Assembly (NCBI RefSeq): GCF_032062135.1
Contig: NC_092870.1
Span: 645,397-709,396 of the forward strand
DNA length: 64,000 bases
Direction of reading: 5' to 3'
DNA from: Pyxicephalus adspersus
Taxonomy: Eukaryota > Chordata > Amphibia > Anura > Pyxicephalidae
Shown here: positions 31,401 through 41,320 of the stretch, piece after piece
How the letters are laid out: every line of letters begins with the position of its first letter
How positions within the stretch are numbered: position 1 is the first letter of the stretch
Translations under genes and position numbers: made by a program
Notes under the pieces: model-generated
Told to the model about the DNA's origin: nothing
Seen by the model: only the letters and a program-made list of their open reading frames with translations
Database searches by the model: none

Positions 31401-33010
31401 ATGGAACTCGAAGCAGCTTGACTGGGGCCGTGGGTACGATTTGAACCGGGTCTATGATGAAGGCTGGTTCCTTTTCGGGATTTTCCTTCTTGAAAGAACG
31501 AGAAAGGGCGTCTGCCTTTACATTTTTGGGACCCGGTCGGTAGGTGAGTACGAAATTGAGCCTTGAGAAAAACAGAACCCAGCGGGCTTGACGGGGTTTC
31601 AAACGTTGAGCAGTCTGAAGATACTATAAGTTCTTATGGTCTGTAAAAAAGGTTACAGGTTGGTGAGCTCCCTCCAGCAAATGGCGCCATTCTCCAAAGG
31701 CAAGCTTGACCGCAAGAAGCTCCCCGTCTCCGATGGCATAATTTTGGAGAGAATTTCTTAGATAAGAAACTTTCTTTAAAAGTTTAAAGGCCTGGAGAGG
31801 CTCGGAAGACCAGGCTTTACAATTGCTCCCTTTCTTAGTCATTGAAGTAATGGGCGCCACAAGCGAGGAGTAGTCTCGGATGAATTGTCTTTAATAACTG
31901 GCAAAGCCCAGGAACCTCTGGATGGGCTTCAGCCCAAAGGGTTGTGGCCAGTCTGGAACAGCCGTGAGTTTGGCAGGATCCATATGCAAACCGTCAGCAG
32001 AAACGATATAGCCCAGGAACAGAACTTCAGGGCGTTCAAAAAGGCATTTCTCCGCCTTGGTGTACAGTCTGTTTTGCTGAAGCCATAGCAGGACTGTTTT
32101 GACATGGTCTCGATTGAGAAGATAGGTCCCTAGAGTATACTAGGATATCATCCAAATAGATGATCACGTAATCTTATAACAAGTCCCGGAAGACATCATT
32201 CATGAAATCTTGGAATACAGCAGGGGCATTGCAGAGTCTGAATGGCATAACTAGATATTCGTAGTGGCCATCTCGGGTATTGAAGGCTGTCTTCCATTCA
32301 TCGCCCTTGGAGATGTGAATTCAATTGTAGGCACCCCGCAAATCAAGCTTGGTGAAGACAGATGTTCCTTGGAGACGATCAAATAATTCAGAGATCAGAG
32401 GCAAGGGATACTTATTTTTAACGGTAATGTTGTTGAGACCCCTATAGTCAATGCAAGGGCGTAAGGATCCATTTTTTTTCTGGACGAAGAAGAATCCAGC
32501 CCTGCTGGGGAGGAAGATTTACGAATGAAGCCCCTTGGCAAATTCTCTTGGATGTATTCAGACATGGCTTTGGGCTCAGGAAAAGAGAGTAGACTCAGGA
32601 ATAGAGAGTAGACTGCGCTATTGAAAGGAGATCAATAGCACAATCGTGCTTCCGTGTATTGTTTGGCTAGCCCAGAGACAGGGCATGTGGCGGTAGAGCA
32701 AACCTGCCGGACAGGGAGGATTTAAGAAAGGCATTTCTGAAAGCATGTGCTGCTCCACGAGAGTATGTTTCCAGATCCCCATTTAATGATGGGGGCATGT
32801 TTGCGGAGCCAAGGTAAGCTCAACAAGACAGGATGAATAATCTTGAGCAAAAAGGAAATTGCCTCCTTGTGCAGGGCCCCAAGTTTCATGGCGAGTGGCA
32901 CCGTGTCATGCTGGATGTAGTCCGGTAAGGCCGTGCCATTCACTACAGAGACCACCAATGGCTTAGATAGGGGTACCACAGGAATATTGTAATCAGAAAC
33001 TAATCGTTAA
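31401..33010 (-). pseudogene. Gypsy protease, reverse transcriptase and RNase H
   Basis: Minus strand. RNase H is seen as [20 protein letters not shown] and TFFTDHKNL near 31,650-31,860, closed by GPKNVKADALSRSF near 31,500. RT is scattered between 31,870 and 32,600 in changing frames, with stops and a deleted patch near 32,500-32,600. The protease side is represented by PLAMKLGALHKEAISFLLK and LLSLPWLRKHAPIIKWGSGN (the linker between protease and RT) at 32,750-32,980. No intact frame; inactive. Confidence 0.8.
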
Positions 33011-33140
33011 TTAATGAAGTTCCCAGCAGCGCCAGAGTCCAAAAAGGCTAGGGTCCAGAATTGGTGCTTATCAGAAGAAATCGGTACAGGAAAGGTTATT
33101 TTAGAGGGAAGAGAGGTAGTAGGTTTGCCTAGGGAGCCCT

Positions 33141-33640
33141 CTCCCCATTTCCCTAGGCACTGGCGTTTTGGGCCTTCAAAGGACAATTGTTTTTGTAGTG
33201 GCCCTCTCCTTCACAGTACAAGCAGAGATTCTGGTGTCTGCGGCATGCTCGCTCTTCAGAGGAAAGTCGGGCATGGTCCACTTGCATGGGTTCCACAGGA
33301 GGAAGCGGGGGGTTTTGGAAAGATGGAGTCAATTTAATGGGGCGCCGGACTTTCTGGGTTTCCTGAGCCCGCTCCTGGAAGCGAGTGTCAATCTGGACAC
33401 AAAAAGACACCAGGTCATCAAGGATAGGAGGAAGATCACGGCCAGCTAGCTTGTCTTTAATATGGCCTGCGAGCCCCTGCCAGAAAACCGCCACCAGAGC
33501 GTCATTGTTCCATTCTATTAAAGAGGCCAAGGTTTGGAATCTGACAGCATATTGGCCTACCGAGAGGGAGGCTTGAAGTAGGCTCAAGATTTCCGAAGCT
33601 GCTGAAGAAGCCCGGCCAGGTTCATCAAAGACCCGATGCA
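33141..33640 (-). pseudogene. Gypsy gag, 5'-truncated
   Basis: The frame enters from the LTR at about 33,640 with RVFDEPGRASSAASE and runs through LLQASLSVGQYAVRFQTLA, WNNDALVAVFWQGLAGHIKD and LDDLVSFCVQIDTRFQERAQ to the knuckle CLYCEGEGHYKNNCP. This is Sushi-type gag. The N-terminal third, the leader and the primer site are missing because the 5' LTR is fused directly to the middle of gag. Confidence 0.88.
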
Positions 33641-34349
33641 CAGTGCACAGGGCGCAGGGTCTAAGAGCAGTAGCTTGGTCTTCTCCAGAGCCTTTTGAGG
33701 TGAGGATGTTGTGCGGCAAGCTACTGCCAGGTTGCGGCCCCCGTGCCCGCCAAGGCAGGTGACTGCTCACAAGCTGGAACCAAAATGTAGTGCAAAAGGA
33801 AAATCCAAGAGACTAGTCAGACAAGCCAAAAGGTCAGGGCTCGCAGCGAACAAGGTTGGTCAGGAAACAAGCAAGAGGTCAGGGCAGACAGCGAACAAGA
33901 GTAGTGAGGAAACGAGCACAGTACACACAGTACAGAGTCCGTACACGAAGAATCTGGAACAGGAGAAACAACAGGAACCTGGAAGCAGAGCCAAAGGAAC
34001 TCTTTGTTCAGGCAATTTCCCGTTGCCAGGTCACTTCCTTAAGAAGGTAATGTCAGGTGATGGGTGTGGATCAAGTGAGCCGCAGACATCAATTCCACCA
34101 GCAGAGGGAGTGCTGTTGCTGAGATATTCTCAGGTGTTATTCAGATGTTTGCCAGCAGAAGGAGTGCGTCTGTGGAATACTCTGGTTCTCTGAGGCAAGG
34201 GAGCAGCTGACAGAGAATCGCCTGACTTGGAACAGGAAGTATGCAGCGTGTTGGATCCAGAGGCAGAGATGGTGCTGGCAGCAAGGGACTGCAAGGAGGG
34301 TGAGCAAGAAGGAGGCACAGATGACCTGGACCTGCGGGGATCTGTGACA
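33638..34349 (-). repeat. 5' LTR of the 29.4-kb Gypsy element, inner end lost
   Basis: Homologous to 29446-30145, but the inner portion present in the other copy (TGTCACAGCTCC through the segment before GTGCAC) is gone. The LTR joins gag at about 33,638 (GACCCGATGCACAG). The outer end TGTGACA is intact and carries the target duplication. Confidence 0.85.
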
Positions 34350-34354
34350 CTGTA

Positions 34355-34640
34355 GTTGGACCAGGCTGTAGTATCGGTGTCAGGTTTCATACAAACCACC
34401 GCCTCCAACATCCAAAACATTCACCCTGGCATCCAAACACTCACCCTCAAGTACCTTGTTAAATACTTGGGTTAGATAGGGAACCAGTTCCCCTGCAAAT
34501 TTCTAGCTGTAGATCCATCCGGCCCAGGCTGTTTATTAGTCTTTAGCTGCTTTATTGCTTGCAATATCCCCTGAGGTTGATATCCTGAGAAGTTGGTATT
34601 TCTGGCAAAGATAATTTGGAGAAGAACTGGTCTATGTTCA
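34355..34640 (-). pseudogene. L1 copy b: start of reverse transcriptase
   Basis: In shifting minus-strand frames: AILQAIKQLKTNKQPGPDGS (the NKSPGPDG block), FAGELVPYLTQVFNKVLEGE, and EAVVCMKPDTDTTAWSNY just before the Gypsy insertion. The protein continues at 29,440. Confidence 0.8.
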
Positions 34641-35097
34641 CTTCATCAAAGTCTTGTGGTGACTGGTATAAGGATCGCAGCCTATCATAGAATTCTTATA
34701 AAATATATTTTAGATTACTAGTTAGGCCAACTCTGCCAATCCGTAGGCCGTATGGGTTAAAGCGTTTGTCAGGGTATTTGAGTCTATTTGCCAAAAGGGT
34801 ATGGGACTTATTACCATAGGTGTAGTATTTGTTTTTGGTTCATCTCAACTGCTTCTCTGCTATACTAGCTGCGCACAAATTTAATTGTGCCTTAACTAAC
34901 TCTAAGCACACACGTCTGCCAGCATCTCAGAGCGCAATAAATCAGTCAATGCCCGTGTAGTCGATGTTTATTTATGAGGGATTGATGGATTAATTATACT
35001 TTTTTTTATCTAGACTGGGTATCAACAGAATATTGGAGTCACTACACAGGACAAGTAAGCCGTGCACATGCGTATGCAAGTGGGTAAAGAAAGGTAC
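34641..35097 (-). pseudogene. L1 copy b: linker between endonuclease and RT
   Basis: Weak minus-strand L1-like sequence with stops; no separate feature. The region lies between the recognised endonuclease and RT blocks of the same element. Confidence 0.5.
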
Positions 35098-35410
35098 TTA
35101 GTTCTCATTAGGTGCATAGTAGGTGGCTATCGTCACTTTAGCATCGTTAAGGCAACTCATCAAAAAGAGGTATCTGCCCTCAGGGTCCGTGAGCTGTGAC
35201 TCCAGAACAAATGGAATGACTTTTCTAAAGCCTATAAGGACAGCCCTGCCTTTATGTAGGGAATTAGCCATGTACACCGTTGAGTAAGAAGCATGGAAAT
35301 AATTAGGACAAGAGGAGGTGGAGAAATGCGTCTGCTGCAAACATACTACATCCTCCTTGTGAGTATATAAGTAGCGAAATGCCCTCATGCGTTTCATTGG
35401 GGAATTAGGG
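35098..35410 (-). pseudogene. L1 copy b: endonuclease N-terminal part
   Basis: MKRMRAFRYLYTHKEDVVCL, then QQTHFSTSSCPNYF (usual QETH with Glu changed to Gln), KGRAVLIGFRKVIPF, and DPEGRYLFLMSCLNDAKVTI followed by YAPNEN. These are the first half of the L1 endonuclease. The catalytic Glu is replaced and the second half (GGDFN, SDH) is not seen. Confidence 0.85.
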
Positions 35411-35946
35411 CCTGTACCTTAAGGGAGATAACAGAAATCGTCATTTGAGAGTTGAAGGGAGTGCCCCTTTACATTGCCCCAATTCTACTTTCCAAGTTGT
35501 TTGGGGTTGTGACCTTGGGAACATGAGTTAAATGGGGGTTAAGTTGGTGGAGGCGGGAAAATGGTCATTCTTCCAGAGAGGGGAGATAAAAACAAACCCA
35601 CCTTTTCAAAAGAACAAAATAAGCACAGTACAAACAAAAGATAGTCAAAAAACCTCTCAACATTGTATGTAACAATCATTTTCATTGATCAGAGAGTGAG
35701 GTATAATAGTTGGTAAGGCAAGAACCTTGCCCACCTGAGTTAAATGAAGTGCACAGTGACAATTGCACCGGGAGTAGGGCTTCAAATGCCTTAAAAATAA
35801 AACCCATAAAAGGAACAATAGGGCATACATTAAGATACATTGCATATCAGTAGGCACATGGTGTACTCAAACTACTTGGCTGGCTCCAACGAATCCACCC
35901 CTCCCTCTGGAATATCGTTCTTTTGAAGACTAAAAAATAGAAAAAT

Positions 35947-36155
35947 TACCGTATTTTTCGCCGTATAAGACGCTCCGGAATATAAGACGCACCCAATTTT
36001 AAAGGAGGAAAATCTAGAAAAAAGATTTTGAACCAAATACTGTACTATTCCCCTTCTGATCACTCATGTGCCATTCATACCGAATTCCCCTTCTGATCAC
36101 CCTGTGCCAATTTTGGGGAAGAAAAAGTGCGTCTTATACGGCAAAAAATACGGTA
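35947..36155. mobile_element. TA-flanked MITE (complete copy, 209 bp)
   Basis: TACCGTATTTTTCGCCG at the left and CGGCAAAAAATACGGTA at the right form inverted ends of about 27 bp (with TATAAGACGC / GCGTCTTATA inside). TA at each end fits a Tc1/mariner-type target duplication. It lies in the spacer between L1 ORF1 and ORF2. A truncated copy is at 22040-22189. Confidence 0.9.
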
Positions 36156-36295
36156 GTAAAACAAACAACAGAAATAAAATGCCAAGTTTTAGTTCAACAA
36201 TTTAGAAGTGAGGATTACATCCTCAACTCTGGGAACAAAGCACATTAAATCTTGAATGTGATTGTTGGGCCAGATGGAGAAGTAGATTACATCCT

Positions 36296-36817
36296 TCAGG
36301 GCGGCGGCGCGGATGGTGTTGACTTAAAGCGAGATATGCCATTAAAGCAGTTATGTTTCAGGCGTTGCTGGAGCGCTTTTGATGGGGATGGTAAGGATCT
36401 CTCAACTCTGTCAGGACAAGAAGATTGTGATGGTAATGGTAAACCCAATGCTTGAAAGCGTGCTGATGCTTCAGATGGTGAAGTGACAATCTGGGTTCTG
36501 CCATTGTCAGAGAATATAAGCTTGAATAGATGCCCCCATTGGTAATTAACACGTTTTTCCTGGAGGATTTGCAGGTAGGGCCTCAACTCTCTACGCCTCT
36601 GAATAGTCGCTGGGGCTAAGTCAGCAAAAATTTGGCAATTGTACCCCTTAAAAACAATTGGTTGGGTGTGGGCCATGCACTGGATCGTATCTTTCATGCG
36701 ATAAAAGTGGAATTTTACAACCACATCTCTAGGCGGTCCTTCCGGATTTGGCCTAGTGAGTGTGCGGTGTACGCGGTCTAGCTCTATTGGTATTTCAGGG
36801 CATATTTCTTGGAACAA
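36296..36817 (-). pseudogene. L1 copy b: ORF1 RNA-binding and C-terminal domains
   Basis: Minus-strand frame without stops over 173 codons: IELDRVHRTLTRPNPEGPPR, DVVVKFHFYRMKDTIQ, and NCQIFADLAPATIQRRRELR, the L1 ORF1 CTD with the conserved ADL..T...RR motif, then a tail. The RRM and coiled-coil N-terminus are missing: the upstream side ends against the GC-rich palindrome at 36.84 kb. Confidence 0.85.
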
Positions 36818-36839
36818 AGCAGTGACTGTAGATGATAAA

Positions 36840-37100
36840 TGCGGGCAGCAGTGTGGCCGGCAACCGGGTGCTATTTAAAAGCAGATTACTCAGTAATCTG
36901 CTTTTAAATTTGCCGCCCGGCCACACCCCCCGACGGACCGGCGCCCGGGCATCACACCAGGACCATTGGATTGCCGCTGGAGCGTGGGGCAAAGGTAATG
37001 GGGGCTCTTAAAGTTACCGCGAGTGTGACTCGGGATTACCGCTTTTTGCAAGTAAAAGCCACCCCGAGTCACACTTTGGATTACCGCTAGGGGGGTTAAA
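36840..37100. mobile_element. Palindromic TTAA-ended repeat
   Basis: A 17-bp perfect stem with a 1-base loop (36874-36908, TTTAAAAGCAGATTACT / its complement) lies inside an outer GTGTGGCCGG / CCGGCCACAC stem (36851-36926). A second palindrome GTGTGACTCGGG / CCCGAGTCACAC follows near 37,023-37,074. The right end is GATTACCGCTAGGGGGGTTAA, the same terminal block as at 23,091-23,105. It is probably a non-autonomous piggyBac-like element; the left boundary is uncertain. Confidence 0.55.
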
Positions 37101-37350
37101 TAACATATTTTAAATGGAACACAGAAGGGTTAGACCTTGACATTTTTTAGATGATATTTTTATTTCTGTCTGTGCCTTCTTGTTCTAGTGATTACTGCAC
37201 CCATCACTCAATTCTTTTTATGGTGGCACAAGGACAAAATGCAATAGACTAACTCAAAAACTACTCAACAGAGTCACAGACAGAAATAATATCCTCATTA
37301 GACATTGGATTTATGCACTGGTAAAACTAATTACTTTTTTCCTTTTAGGC

Positions 37351-37411
37351 AGCTCTACAGAGAGTAATGGATGAAGTCAAACGCAGTGGTCAACGACAGA
37401 AAAACACATAA
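37351..37411 (+). CDS. Possible terminal coding exon of an unknown gene
   Basis: A strong acceptor (ACTTTTTTCCTTTTAG|G) is followed by a short open frame reading AALQRVMDEVKRSGQRQKNT and a TAA. The composition is protein-like and unlike the surrounding repeats. I do not recognise the protein, and no partner exon was found in the window. It could equally be chance. Confidence 0.25.
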
Positions 37412-37675
37412 GAATCTCCCCAGCACAGATTAGCCCTGATAGCGCTACAACAGGCAGTGGGTACTGGAAGTGGAGGCTATAAAGTCACACTATAAAGATT
37501 TCACACCATAGTTACAAAGTACAGCTACTTTTTTCTTTATGAAGTCAAGGCCCTATTAGGGTTTTAGGTTCTGGGTTTTGGCCTGTATTGAATTTAGGTC
37601 ATTTGATATTACATAAGAGCCAACTTCATTTTAATTTCCAATCTGTCAGCTTTCTTAACTCAGTTGTCGTGTAGA
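37412..37675. other. Non-coding, with LTR fragment
   Basis: CTACAACAGGCAGTGGG...GAGGCTATAAAGTC at about 37,447-37,482 resembles part of the LTR at 23211-23535 (CTACAACAGGCAATGG...GAGGCTATAAAGTC). Confidence 0.45.
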
Positions 37676-38377
37676 TGTCCTATTTACCTCTTCCTCACTA
37701 AAGCACAGACCCTGCTCTCCCAAGTTTTATCAGTTTCGCCCATCCTGCCAGCCATTAAGGAAAAAACCTTTTTTCATCCTTGGCTATTTTGCTAGCTCAG
37801 ACACAGCACGCGTGCAACGTGCCTCCACTAGTGCCGAGCCCCCTAGCTCTGCTGAGCATTTCCTCTACACCTGTTGCTTAATTCAGTGTTTTTCGAGTCC
37901 AGCTCCTATGTTAACCATTTGTTGTCCAGTCTTTTCTTTCCCAGCCAGTTCCCTTGTGCTGTTCCAGTGTTCTTCTGTGTCTGTGGTTATCCCCGTGTCA
38001 CCTTTGCCTCCCGTCGCTTCCAGTGCCTCCTGTGTTCCTTGTGTCTGCTGTGTCACCCGTGTCACCGGTGTTTATTTCTTGAATACCTGGTATTTGATCC
38101 CTGGCTTGTGACCTTTCTTGCTTGCTGCCTGTCTCGACACCAGCCTTCTTTGACTAATATTCCCTAGTAATTTGGTACCGTGTATCATCCTGCCCACCCT
38201 GGTGTGCCCAAGGACCGCAACCTGGCAGTAACTAGCAGTGCAACATCCTTACCACTAGATGCTCTGGAGAAGACCTGGTTACCTCTTAGATTCTTTGCCT
38301 TGGCCCTTCTGAGGGCTCATACCAATTTTGTGCAAGCCGTAGCACCCCCTAGAGGCTCCGTCTCCTCAAGCTTGACA
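37676..38377 (+). repeat. 5' LTR of the 37.7-kb Gypsy element
   Basis: TGTCCTATTTACCTC...CAAGCTTGACA. It is followed by GTTTCCATAAACCATAAATA, a leader that is also found next to the 5' LTR of the 47.8-kb element in reverse orientation. Confidence 0.85.
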
Positions 38378-38399
38378 GTTTCCATAAACCATAAATACA

Positions 38400-39060
38400 C
38401 TCTCCCAAACCTCAGCAGATTCCAAGCAACTAGTTGCCCAGAGGCTTGGTGTTTAGGAATCTACCCAAATCCAGGTGCTCCACCAGCTTCATTCACTTAC
38501 TGCTTGCCTGGATCAGCTGCTGGTCTCCAATGCACCTGCCGAACCATCAGCCCAGGCTATCCCAGTGGCCTCTATGCTTCACCTGGCACCTCCACAGTTT
38601 TTTTCTGGGGATCACAAGACGTGCCATGGCTTCATTAACCAGTGTGGTAACCATTTTAAACTTCATACACAAAAGTTCCCCTCTGACCATGCTTAAGTGT
38701 CATATTTAATCTCCCTACTGTCTGGAGAAGCTCTGGCTTGGCAGCTCATCTCTGGGAAAGGAAAGATTTGGTTACTTTCCTGAACCTCTTTAGAAGGATT
38801 TTTGATGAACCAACATGTGCCTCCTCGGTGGCCAGCGTACTCCTGCGTACCTGCCAAGGGTCGCTTACGGTGGGACAGTTCTCGTACTTTGACGGCTGAG
38901 ATTCCCTGGAACAATTGAGGTGCTCCATGCTACCATCTGGCAAGGCCAGAAGCCATCTGGCAAGGAACCCATGCAGCTAGGCTGTTCAAGACTATTTTCA
39001 GGTCTCTGCCTTTACTGTGGACAGAAGGGACACTTTATTAAATCTTGCCTAGGGGTATGC
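38400..39060 (+). pseudogene. Gypsy gag (37.7-kb element)
   Basis: In shifting frames: HSLTACLDQLLVSNAPAEPS, DHKTCHGFINQCGNHFKLHT, KFPSDHA, LLSGEALAW, then FRRIFDEPTCASSVA, and the knuckle CLYCGQKGHFIKSC near 39,000-39,050. This is Sushi-type gag; the C-terminal half of capsid is partly deleted around 38,880-38,930. No intact frame. Confidence 0.85.
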
Positions 39061-40215
39061 CAGGTCACTCTTCTCTCTCCTCCACTCAGTGTCCCTTTAT
39101 AGCTATCCAGCTTCGCCACAACAACTCTACGCTTGCCCTTGAGGCTTTCATCAACCCTGGAGCATCTGGAAATTTAATCTCAGATACCCTTGTCAAGGAA
39201 TGTGCTTGGCCTATAGACCTATCTCAACCATTGCAAATCTCTGCGGTGGATATACTCTTCTATCATGTGGACTTTTCCGCTTCCATACTAGACCCATAGA
39301 AATGTCTGTTAGTGTGCTACATCATGAGACTGCAGTCATTCTGGACCTTCCATGGCTTCAACAACACTTCCCAGTGCTGGACTGGTCTACTCCAGAGGTA
39401 TTGGCTTGGGGTCCCTCATGTCACTCCAAATGCTTGACCAAGCTCACACCTATCAGGTTTCTTGCTCCCTCCACTCTTGAGGTTGCACAATTCATTCCCA
39501 GTCAGTATTTGAATTTCAAGGACATCTTTACCAAGTGCAAGGCCGAGCAGCTACCTCCCCACCGGTCTTATGACTGTGCAATAGACTTTATTCCTAACTC
39601 CACGCCTCCCAGAGGTCCAGTTTACCCCCTCAGTCTCCCTGAGACCCAGGCTATGAGCGTCTATATCAAAGAGAATCTGCAGAAGGGATTTATATGTAAG
39701 TCCTCTTCCCCTGCTGCATCAGGGGAAAAAAGATAGGACTCTCCAGCCATGTATTGACTAATGCATTTCAAACGCCATCACCATAAAGAACTGCTACCCA
39801 CTGCACCTCATTCCTGAGCTCTTTCACAGTCCCCGTGGTACACAGATCCTCACCAAACTAGATCTCCGAGGTGCATATAATCTAATTCAGATCAAGGAGG
39901 GGCATGAATGGAAAACAGCATTTCACACCAGAAATAGGCATTATGAGTATTTTGTGATGCCCTTCAGTTTCTGTAATGCCCTGGCTGTTTTCCATTACTT
40001 TGTGAATGAGGTGTTTTGTGACCTTTTATATATCTGTGTTATTTGGATGACATTCTGATTTTTTTTTCCCTGACTTGCCCACTCACAGGCAGCATGTCCG
40101 TTTAGTCCTACAACAGCTCGGAGACAACAGAATCTATGCAAAGGCAGAAAAGTGCTTGTTTAAACTCCCCTAGGTAACCTTTCTGGGCTACATTGTTTCT
40201 AAAGGGGGCCTCTCA
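39061..40215 (+). pseudogene. Gypsy protease and reverse transcriptase (37.7-kb element)
   Basis: The protease reads LALEAFINPGASGNLISDTL: the active-site D-S-G of the family is replaced by N-P-G. Then come VILDLPWLQQHFPVLDWSTP and RSYDCAIDFIPNSTPPRGPV, the classic entry to RT, followed by [38 protein letters not shown] with the motif A Asp, [16 protein letters not shown] (motif B side), and a damaged motif C (VIWMTF in place of a YLDDIL-like block). Several frameshifts. Inactive. Confidence 0.88.
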
Positions 40216-41320
40216 ATGAATCTTGAAAAGGATGCAGCCATTTCTTATTGGCCACTACCCGTCGGCCTTAAGACTACTCGGCGCATCCTGGGATTTACCA
40301 ATTATTACCAGCAATTTATTAAAAATTACTCCACGCTGGTTGCTCGCATTACTGCACTGACCCGAAAGGATGCTGACGCTAAGAACTGGCCCTCTGAGGC
40401 TATTGAGGCTTTTCATACCCTAAAACAAACCTTTCTTTCTGGCCCAGCTTTGGTTAGGCCAGATATCACCAAGCCCTTCTCCATAGGGGTTGACGCCTCC
40501 TCTGTCGGAGTGGGAGCTATCCTCTTCCAGGCCCCCACTGGAGACAGACACCCATGTGCATTCTTTTCTAAGAGGTTTCCCAGCAGAAAATAATTATTCA
40601 ATTGGAGACAGAGAACTCCTAGCCATCAAGCTAGCTATGGAAGAATTGTGCTATGGAAGTGGTGGGTTCCCCCCACACGATCACTATTTTTATAGATCAT
40701 AAAAACCTCCAGTATCTGCAGTCTCGTTGGTCTTTGTTCTTTTCTCGTTTTGAATTTTGTGATTACCTTTAAACCCTGTTCCATCAACTCCCGAGCAGAT
40801 GCTATTTCTAGCTCCTTTGATCCACAGGATTCCGAGGTTGCTGCTGAGCCAGTTTATCATCCCCCCCAGCCTGCATCCTAGCCTTGAACTCTATCCAGGA
40901 ATACGCTATCCCTCCTAGTAAAACCTTTGTGCCTCCCCAACTCTGGCCCACTTCTTCCACTACCTTGGTGATCTACACAGTACCTTGGTGTCATGTATCC
41001 ATGGATTTTATCACAGATCTTCCATCTTCTGATGGCTTTACAGTTATTTGGGTGGTCATGGATCGCTTTTTTTAAATGGCCTATTTTGTACCTCTCCCAG
41101 TTTTACCATCGGCAGCAGCATTGGTGCCAATCTTTATTTGGTACAATTTTTCCCAAACCAATGGGCAGACCGAAAGAGTCAATCAGTCCTTGGAGCAATA
41201 TCTTCGTGCCCTGGTATCTGCCCACCATGATGACTGGGTGACTCTGCTACCTTGGGCAAAGTTTGCCCACAATAATCATGTCTGCACCAGCACCAAGGAG
41301 TCTACATTTTTTGTCTATAG
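40216..41320 (+). pseudogene. Gypsy RNase H and integrase N-terminal half (37.7-kb element)
   Basis: LPVGLKTTRRILGFTNYYQQ and PFSIGVDASSVGVGAILFQA (RNase H first Asp), [19 protein letters not shown], then integrase [20 protein letters not shown] (first catalytic Asp), a deletion, NGQTERVNQSLEQYLRALVS and HDDWVTLLPWAKFAHNN. The HHCC finger and the second Asp block are missing: FVPLPVLPSA is followed at once by WYNFSQTNGQTE. It is interrupted at 41,320 by a hAT-type element. Confidence 0.85.

Larger units (their letters stand above)
29446..34349 (-). mobile_element. Chromodomain Gypsy element inserted in L1 (4,904 bp)
   Basis: TGTCACAGCTCC...GATCTGTGACA, flanked on both sides by CTGTA (29441-29445 and 34350-34354), a perfect 5-bp target duplication. 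The interrupted L1 protein reads KPDTDTTAWSNY on one side and YRPISLLNLD on the other, so the site is in RT block 1. Order on the minus strand: 5' LTR, gag, protease, RT, RNase H, integrase, chromodomain, polypurine tract, 3' LTR. It is a chromovirus-type (Sushi-like) Metaviridae element. Confidence 0.95.
26748..36830 (-). mobile_element. L1 LINE (copy b), split by a Gypsy element and a MITE
   Basis: Minus-strand order from the right: ORF1 (36.8-36.3 kb), spacer holding a MITE, ORF2 endonuclease (35.4 kb), start of RT (34.6-34.36 kb), a 4.9-kb Gypsy insertion, rest of RT (29.44-28.8 kb), C-terminal region to 27.56 kb, and 3' UTR to the plus-strand start TTTTCAATATCTTTATTGAG, i.e. an AATAAAGATATTGAAAA tail on the minus strand. 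Without insertions it would be close to a full-length L1. A palindromic TTAA element adjoins or interrupts its 5' side at 36.84 kb. Confidence 0.85.
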
